A DNA stretch of 64,000 bases from Gigaspora rosea (taxonomy: Eukaryota > Glomeromycota > Glomeromycetes > Diversisporales > Gigasporaceae): contig QKWP01000001.1 in assembly GCA_003550325.1 (NCBI GenBank), positions 489,489 through 553,488 on the forward strand. The letters run 5' to 3'. Positions within the stretch are counted from its first letter, which is position 1. Every line of letters begins with the position of its first letter. The translations under genes and the position numbers were made by a program. Below are positions 56,991 to 64,000 of the stretch, in pieces. The notes under the pieces were generated by a model. The model was not told the origin of the DNA. It ran no database searches and saw nothing but the letters and a program-made list of their open reading frames with translations.

Positions 56991-57771
56991 AAGAGTATGG
57001 ATCGACCAAATTATCCTTGATTAGTAAAAGACTAATTGATATAAACCTGTGGATATATCAGAGCTCATGACGTTATCTAGAGCTCTAATAGTCATAATTA
57101 TCCGATCATGTCTTTCCACACTTCGGTCGACTATTAGAAGCTTGGCTTAGTTTTTGTCCCGACTCATATTGGACCCGGAACTAGTTCCCACTTTGCGACA
57201 TGCGTATCTACGTACCAAATTTACCTCGGTTACCCTGATTTCCCTTGTGAAAATACTCAATAAAGTTAGTATAATTATTCAGACGCTGCAAACACCAACA
57301 TATACGAATGAACATAAAAGATAAGAAGGGTCGGGCAAAAATTTGAGCAAATATCCGATATAAATTCAAAAAAAGTAATATTATGCGATATCATGCGCAT
57401 TTTATATAACATGCGCATTAATGCGCATTCATGCGCATGTTATTATAAAATGCGCATTTTCCCATCTCCAAATAACACTATCAATTCTTTGCCCAAACAG
57501 TTTAATGGCGTCTCTGATTACAGTATCTGATTAAAATATATATAGCGGACCAGCAAGATAAGAGGTGGGCAAGGTCCCGGAATGGGCTGAAGCGTTGCTT
57601 GTGAAAATCTAAAATAAAGAAATAAGAAAATGGGGAGATTAAATAAAAATCAAATGCTTCAGGAGCGAAAATTAAAATCAAATGAAAATACTCCCATCGC
57701 ATACTGATGTGAGAATATTCTTAAGAATTATGTGCATGAATGCACTTATTCTCTTGTATTTTTGAATCTTT

Positions 57772-57916
57772 TTATCGCTGTTTTTGAATTAGTGCGATAA
57801 GCGGATTTTGTGAATCCTATGAATTCTGCATTTTATCATTGTTTTAACAATGGTAAAATGCAGGATTCATAGGATTCACAAAATCCGCTTATCGCACTAA
57901 TTCGAAAACAGCGGTA
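57772..57916. repeat. 145-bp hairpin repeat, copy 2
   Basis: Almost perfect arms: TTGAATTAGTGCGATAAGCG against CGCTTATCGCACTAATTCGA, extending to a centre at GTTTTAAC. Confidence 0.88.
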
Positions 57917-59126
57917 AAATGAATATGCACCTAAATAATTATAAAGAGTGGATTTAAAAGTTAATAGAAACGTCTAACTGAATCCTATCTCAAGCGATAA
58001 TAACCATTTTTCATTATGCTTCCTAGTCCAGCGCCTAAAAAAACACGTAGCCGACTAAATAATGCCCAACGCAAAGAAATTTGTGAATACCATGTTAAGA
58101 ACCCATCTGCAAAACACCATGATATTGCGGATGAATTTAAGAGAAGATATCCTGAATTAAATTTAGACCGAACTACCGTTTCTAAAATTTTAAAAAAAAA
58201 AGATCAGTATCTGCACATTGAAGAAAATGCTGCAACACTAAATCGGTATAAGAACAGAGGACCAAAGTACCCTTTAATTGAGAAAGCAATGAATATTTGG
58301 GTTAGCCAAGTTTCGGCTGCAGGTCTAGTTCTTACAGATGAATTGGTAAAAACAAAGGGTCGTGAATTTGGAAGACTCCTTGGCATTTCAGAAGACGAAC
58401 TAAAGTTTTCGAACGGGTGGATAACTAATTATAAAAAACGAAATTCTTTGCGTCGGTATAAACTTCACGGTGAATCTGCAAGTACACCTTTGGAATCCCT
58501 GCCAAATGAAAGAATAAAGCTTTAGAATCTACTTTCTCAATACGAGTTGGAAGATGTATACAATGCTGATGAAACAGGGTTGTTTTACCGCATGTTACCA
58601 AACCAAACATTAGCGAAGCGGCCTGTTGCTGGGTCAAAACAGGTTAAAAAAAAAAAATTTTTAATCTCTAATTAATTCTACTTATAATAATGTGTTATTA
58701 CAGGATAAATCACAGGTTACGGTTCTACTTGCTGCAAATGCAACTGGTTTACACAAACTTCGGCCCCTGGTCATCGGTCATTCGAAAAAGCCACGAAGTT
58801 TCAGTGGTATAAAATTGTCACAGCTTCCAGTCAACTATAGGAATAATGAAAGAGCATAGATGAGATCGGATATTTGGGAAAAATGGTTACACTATATTGA
58901 TTCTGGGTTTCGCATTCAAAATAGAAAAATCTTGCTGCTTGTAGACAATGCGCCATCCCATAGTTCACCTGAATTACCTAATAATACGAATACGACACTT
59001 AGTGTCAATAACGTAGAGGACGATGATTATCAGTCAAGTTCCAAAAATGAAGACTTAATGAATGATTCCCCCGGATCCAGAGACAATGATGAAACTGAAA
59101 GATCACTTAAAAGCAACAAAAAGGAC

Positions 59127-59204
59127 AACGCGGAAGCACACGCAGAAGACCACATGGAAGCACACGCGGAAGGCCTCGCGGAAGCACACGCGGAAGACAA
59201 TGAG
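59127..59204 (+). repeat. Coding minisatellite (GAAGCACACGCGGAA) in the DDE core
   Basis: About four to five imperfect units give EAHAED/EAHAEG repeats. It lies between DNAPSH and the third catalytic Asp, where pogo transposases usually have only a short linker. Confidence 0.8.
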
Positions 59205-60104
59205 GAAGAACAAGAACCAATACCAATTCTTCTCGCAGACGAAATAAAGAACCTTCCGAGACGTTGAAGCTTACAAATATTACCCTGCATTATCTTCCAC
59301 CTCACACAACTGCTCACATCCAACCAATGGACGCCGGTATAATCAAATCATTTAAGTCAAAATATAAGCGCCTATACTGTGAATATGTTCTCAAGCAATT
59401 CGAATCCAATGCTAATATAGAAAAGTTCGTATAATTATTCGCAAAAATACGGTATGGTTTGTTGCTATTGTTTGGACTAATTTTTTTTTTCTTGTAGAAA
59501 AAAAATAACTATTAAGAAAGCAATAGATTTCATCGCAGAATCATGGGACAATGTAAGTAATACAACCATTCAAAACTGCTGGAACAAGACAAGAATTCTC
59601 CCGAACACAAATGAGCCAGATATGGATACTGTAGATCAACCCGAAAGCGATATTCTATTAGAAAATAATGAAATTGAGGAAATAGTTGCTAAATTACCAG
59701 ATGAAAGTTTATATGCACCAGAGACGGCTCAAGTCATAACAACATATCTACAAGTAATTGACGAACCTGTTGCTACAGAAGAAATACTCGATGACGAGGG
59801 GATCATTTCTATGGTTCAAGCTGATGAAAATGAAGAATCAGTCAGCCAAGAAATTGAAGATGAAGATGAAGTACCTGATCCACCCGTAACAGCTGCTGAA
59901 GTATTTAATGCAATGCAAACTGTTATTCGCTATGAAGAACAGGAAAATTCAGAGTCGAATCTCTCCCTCGAAGAACTAGGATTTTTAAGAAATCTGCTTA
60001 AAGAATATAAACGCGTATATGAAAAGTCAAAAAAACAAAAAAAAATTACTAGTTTTTTCAATTTTCAAGGTTCACATTCTTATGATTCACATCCAGATCT
60101 ATAT

Positions 60105-60326
60105 TTCCAAGATTTGTATTCCCAAGACCCCTATCCTCAAGATTCGTATTCCCAAGATTCATATTCCCAAGGCCCTTATTCCCAAGATTCATATTCCCAA
60201 AACCTCTATTCTCAAGAATCAGATTTACAAAAATCAGATTCGCAAGAATCAGATTCTCAAGAATTATGCCTACAAGATTCGTATTCCCAAGATTCGTATT
60301 TTTTTTATTCTCAAAATTCGTATTTC
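60105..60326 (+). repeat. Coding minisatellite of the SQDSY tail
   Basis: Imperfect 12-15-bp units (TATTCCCAAGATTC) encode YSQDS-type repeats, about 15-18 units, after the PIP-box. Confidence 0.9.
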
Positions 60327-60329
60327 TAG

Positions 60330-61015
60330 AATGTAAATATATAAATAAATAGATTTTAAATTTGTTAGTGTAAAGACTTTTATTCGAAACTTAGCTGTCA
60401 CGATCTTTCGTAGTTGGTAGCCTGTAATTAATACATTATTTAATTAGCTTAAGTTGACGCCTATGTTTCTTATGAATTATTAATATATACCTTGTGAAGG
60501 GACAACTGTGCTCATATTCAATATAATGAACATGTACATATTGAATATGATAAACCTCAAATAGAGAGTAACATTAAAACTCGAAAGAATAAGTGTCTAA
60601 ATTTCAATTGCGATACTATAAACTGATTACCGGAAATTTGTGCCACATGTTAATTGTGATCAGTGATAATTAGGGCTGATTCCACCCGAGACAAGAGAAC
60701 CTAACTAAAATAATGAAAAAGGAAATCAGGTGAGGTAGCATTGTATTCAAGAAGTCACGACTAGAGGTATTAACGAAACGCCATAATTGGTCGTAATTAT
60801 AATGAATTACGGCAAAAATGCTGTAATTCATTATGATTACGACACTTCCAGTCATGACTATCACAGAAAACAAAACCGCTGACAAACTATATTCGCACAC
60901 ACCTTGAGTAATTATCCCATGATCACCTTAAACAAATTTAGTGTTGAGAAAAATTTTAATTACCTTTATATAGTCACTAAATATTTGTATTTACTATTAA
61001 AGTGATTATATAGAG
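60330..61015. other. 3' non-coding part of the pogo element
   Basis: Contains a hairpin at about 60791-60842 (GTCGTAATTATAATGAATTA against TAATTCATTATGATTACGAC) between AGTCACGAC and CAGTCATGACT, probably another small MITE. Otherwise AT-rich. Confidence 0.5.
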
Positions 61016-61210
61016 GTTTTTTAATATAGTCACACCCTTTTATAGTCACCTAAATTTTGTTTCCCGAGCCGGTGACTATAACGAGGTCTGACTTATTTAA
61101 ATATTATAAACTGAAATCATTATTCTTAAACATTTAATATTATTTACTTAGAGATATGAAAGTTTGGGCATTAGGAATTCTACAATACAATTTTAATTTT
61201 CTTTACAATT

Positions 61211-61913
61211 TCAACAAGGAGTTCTAAGTTTTTTGCACATGGCAATAGCATTATATTGATCCTTTTTAGCAGTCATTTTAAAAACTTGGAACCGATTTCT
61301 TGATCTTTTATTACTCTTTTTCCAATCCAATAGGCACTTCCCACATTATACATAGCTGTAGGATTTCCATTATCAGCAATTGACAGGAACGCTATCGCCC
61401 TGCCACAAGCAGGATCCATATCGGAATTGAGCCTCAACTTTATTATGATCGACTCTTCCTTAAACGATATTGCAGCATATTAAAGGATTCTTGACAGTTT
61501 TCTTCATGTTCAGGATAGAGGTTGGAACCAAATTTAAATATTAGAGTTTATCACATCAAAATTCAAATTTATCACACCAAAATTCAAATTTTGATGTGAT
61601 AAACTCGAATATTTAAATTCAGTTCCAACCTCTAGTTTAGGAAGAATGGAATGATATAAATAATAACAGACCCAGTATTTTGCCATTATGTCACCAAGCT
61701 CAGTGTAGTATTTAAAACTTTCCCATGCTTTTGCTTATTTCTGCCGGGTTTTCGGTATTCTTCAATTGCTTCATCATTTATCAACGAACATAAAATCATC
61801 ATCTCCTATATGTAGAATTTCCTTCTTTTTATCTTTGTGATGGTATTCATAAAGGGCTGAGAGTATTTTAGCAATTATTGGACGGAAATCTGGATCATGA
61901 TTCAGAGCTTTAA
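61211..61913 (-). pseudogene. Sel1-repeat / kinase-tail pseudogene, split by a MITE
   Basis: On the minus strand the upstream end reads KALNHDPDFRPIIAKILSAL, like the end (subdomain XI) of a TKL-type kinase domain. Then come Sel1-like fragments: AWESFKYYTELGDIMAKYWV, and AIAFLSIADNGNPTAMYNVG followed by SAYWIGKRVIKDQE. Frames change several times and stops interrupt. The 119-bp MITE at 61516 separates two Sel1 parts. Kinase-Sel1 fusions are a large family in arbuscular mycorrhizal fungi (general knowledge). Confidence 0.6.
61516..61634. mobile_element. 119-bp hairpin MITE, hAT-like, inside the Sel1 pseudogene
   Basis: TAGAGGTTGGAAC and its inverse GTTCCAACCTCTA; the arms continue through TTTATCACATCAAAATTCAA. 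Flanks GTTCAGGA and GTTTAGGA (8 bp, one mismatch). Confidence 0.8.
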
Positions 61914-61951
61914 ATAATAAATGATTATTATAATTTAATAATCTCTATAAC

Positions 61952-62345
61952 AATTCAGAGTTTGTACAGTTTAACGTTTTTGATTGGTTACAATTGAATT
62001 TTTGAAACTTATAAGCAGAAATAAACATGGTTTGTGCGGTTTGACATTTTTATCTATCTATGCGGAAGACTGTGGGAATTTTGGGGTTGTGCGCTTTACC
62101 AGGATGGTTAAGCGGCGTGTGAAATGTTTCTGCACAAATCCGTGCTTTTAATTCAGAGTTTGTGCATTTTAACGGCTTTGATTGGCTACAATCGAATTTT
62201 GGAAACTTCTAAACAGAATAACAGGGTTTGTGCAGTTTGATATTTTTAGCGGAAGACTGTGAGAATTTTTGGGTTGTGCGCTTTACCAGGATGGTTAAGT
62301 GGCATGTGAAATGTTTCTGCACAAATCCGTGCTTTTGATCAGATA
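61952..62345. repeat. Tandem duplication, 198-bp period
   Basis: Two diverged copies start AATTCAGAGTTTGT and share GGTTGTGCGCTTTACCAGG, GGTTAAG and GTTTCTGCACAAATCCGTGC. A partial third relative (GGTTGTGTACCTTACC) is near 62652. Confidence 0.85.
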
Positions 62346-64000
62346 TTTTTTTTAAAGACATCACATGATTACTTATTTATCTATTGTATGAAAGCTGTTT
62401 AACCAAACATCGTTTTAACAGGTTTTGTCTCGATAACGAACACAATAAAAACATGTCAATTTTTATGATCTTTCGGAATTGCACTAACTAAATATGTTAT
62501 GAGACTGTATTGGCATTTACGTAAATAGATACGAATGGCAAATTCCAATAATCTAAAACCTGATTGAGCTTGCCAGAGCAGCTATTTTTTGGGGCATGAT
62601 ATCATATATTACGAATCTAAAATCAAAAAAAAAAAACTGTGGAAATTTTGTGGTTGTGTACCTTACCGTTTTTGATTGGCCATATCAAAAAAACTGACAG
62701 CAACATTCTAAATTAGTCTTTTTTGTGGGTTTTTGGAACTTTACAGCCTGTGATGATTTCTATTTAAAACCGTAAAAAAACAATTTTGTCTGAAAATTTA
62801 CTTTGTATTATAAAATCTCTATGCTAATCACGATTATAATTCAATTGGAATATATAATACACAACTAATAAAAAATTATATTAAAATTGGTCAAAGAATT
62901 CAGCCTTTAATAATGATAATAAAATATTGAGCACAACAAAGAGGTTTAAATAATGCTAGTAATTACTATATTCAGGACTCTAAACAATACTAATAAAGAT
63001 TATATTGGAAGAATAGTTAACAAAAATCAGAATTTTGCAAAATTAAGCAATTTGATTAGTTAAAAATTTTTTTGCAATCAAATTGCAGAAAAATTGTTAA
63101 GGATTCAAATATAACTTCTATTAGTATTGTTTGGAAACCACTATGTTCTGTTGATTATATATTAAAATTAATATATTACTGTATATATTTATTATTTTTA
63201 AGCTCATAGAACCTTGTCTTCATATTTCTGGACATGCATGGTCTTGAATTTTTTACAAATGCATGATTCACCAATCTTACCAGTACTTCAAATTCCTAAA
63301 ATTCCTTTAAATAATAAGGTTGATTTGTCAAATTGCCAAAATATTGATTCATTCTTAAGATTTGGTAATAAGAATTATAAATCAATTGAAAACTGTTGTT
63401 GGCATTTTTTAAATAGTAAGTTATATATATTATTTATAATATTGTCTTTTGCTATCTTATTATAGCTAATAAATTAGCTAAAGCTGAAATTTAATATAAA
63501 TTTTTACAAAATTTTGGAATATTCTTTTTTTATATCTGATTTAATAAAGATATTCAAAATTTCAGCATTAACATCACTATAAAAATTACTTAATTTTTGA
63601 AACTAAAATTTACTGTTTTGTTTATTTTTACTTATAAATTGAATTATAGATATAAAATTATATCCCTTCAACAAGACAAATTCCTTAATAAGTAGGAAAA
63701 AAATTGGAGGCATTGGAAACTATATATAAAAGAACCCTTTAACACATTAAAAAATCTTGGAAATTGTATAAATTATGCTAACTTTAAAAGAATTAAAAAT
63801 AATTTTATAAGGTCTATAGAATTTTGCAAATTTTAATATTGTTGCAAACCTATATGCTAAACACTATTAGATAATTTTATAATCAATGTAATATATAGAT
63901 AGATCTTTTAGAACTTTATTAATTACTTTGTAAGTTTTAAAAAAAACACAATCATATTTGGAATCAAAGAAACATATCAGTTCAATTTGAATCACTTTTT
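62346..64000. other. AT-rich right edge, no gene supported
   Basis: A short ORF at 63214-63465 lacks any recognisable domain. The rest is low-complexity AT sequence. Confidence 0.35.

Larger units (their letters stand above)
58016..60329 (+). pseudogene. Pogo-type (CENP-B/DDE) transposase with C-terminal PIP-box, broken
   Basis: N-terminal HTH (about 10-60, ...HHDIADEFKRRYPELNLD) and CENP-B HTH (about 77-155, RGPKYPLIEKAMNIWVSQV) precede the DDE core: YNADETGLFYR (first Asp), LLLVDNAPSH (second), HIQPMDAGIIKSFK (third). Introns: 58643-58703 and 59429-59497. Stops at 58523 (TAG, likely from CAG) and 58857 (TAG, likely from TGG), plus a frame change around 59250. A repeat-rich acidic stretch (EAHAED-like) separates the second and third Asp. 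The end has ...TIQNCWNKTRIL, an acidic region, then QKKITSFF (60036-60059), a consensus PCNA-interacting PIP-box, and a Ser-Gln-Tyr-rich tail. Inactive as it stands. Confidence 0.88.
56266..61093 (+). mobile_element. Pogo/Tigger-type DNA transposon, 4.8 kb
   Basis: CAGTCAGACCTCATTATAGTCACC at the left (56266-56289) is matched inverted by GGTGACTATAACGAGGTCTGACT at the right, between TA dinucleotides. TATAGTCAC words repeat in both subterminal regions. It holds a CENP-B-type DDE transposase gene. Excess length over typical Tigger elements comes from non-coding left sequence and at least two nested hairpin repeats. Confidence 0.85.

Noticed and set aside
60019..60336. Second frame over the transposase tail (Ile/Pro/Lys repeat)
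   Set aside because: Shadow frame of the SQDSY minisatellite; the other frame has the PIP-box and continues the transposase.
63214..63465. 83-codon open frame near the right edge
   Set aside because: AT-rich with no motif that I can assign. It might be an exon of a gene outside the window, but nothing supports it.

Overview
The window is an AT-rich, gene-poor, transposon-dense piece of a eukaryotic nuclear chromosome. Genes have short introns with GT-AG and a few GC-AG borders. The cytochrome P450 style, a Sel1-repeat/kinase relic and the abundance of Tc1, pogo, hAT and Ty3/gypsy elements fit an arbuscular mycorrhizal fungus (Glomeromycotina, Rhizophagus-like). That placement is an inference from general knowledge, not proven here.

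Layout. 0.18-11.85 kb: a dead Tc1 transposon whose right inverted repeat was split by a roughly 10 kb Ty3/gypsy element (minus strand). The gypsy element's 5' LTR was in turn split by a tRNA-derived SINE with an 18-bp target duplication. 12-20 kb: MITEs, a second SINE, fold-back elements and palindrome clusters. 20.3-22.5 kb: a P450 pseudogene (frameshift plus a stop inside the haem motif). 22.6-24.4 kb: three copies of one dimeric MITE. 26.2-32.5 kb: a hAT-like element, a pogo-like MITE, a P450 exon-1 relic, and a second three-level nest (MITE > SINE > hAT MITE). 32.7-38.5 kb: AT-rich sequence with one palindrome-rich MITE. 38.6-39.7 kb: an apparently intact two-exon gene for an unknown multi-pass membrane protein (minus strand). 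42-44 kb: fold-back elements. 44.7-46.7 kb: an intact seven-exon P450. 46.9-55.1 kb: hAT-like elements, a single N in a poly(A) run, a large fold-back and two SINEs of a second family. 56.3-61.1 kb: a 4.8-kb pogo/Tigger element with a broken transposase that still encodes a C-terminal PIP-box. 61.2-61.9 kb: a Sel1/kinase pseudogene split by a MITE. 62-64 kb: a tandem duplication and AT-rich sequence.

Only two host genes look functional: the P450 at 44.7 kb and the membrane protein at 39 kb. Many transposon insertions can be dated relative to each other because empty-site sequence is preserved (a sister LTR or the opposite TIR). The most unusual coding content is in the gypsy element. It has four CCHC zinc knuckles plus a Cys-rich/coiled-coil region between protease and reverse transcriptase, a candidate -1 slippery heptamer directly before the stop of that ORF, and an uninterrupted extra ORF between integrase and the polypurine tract.
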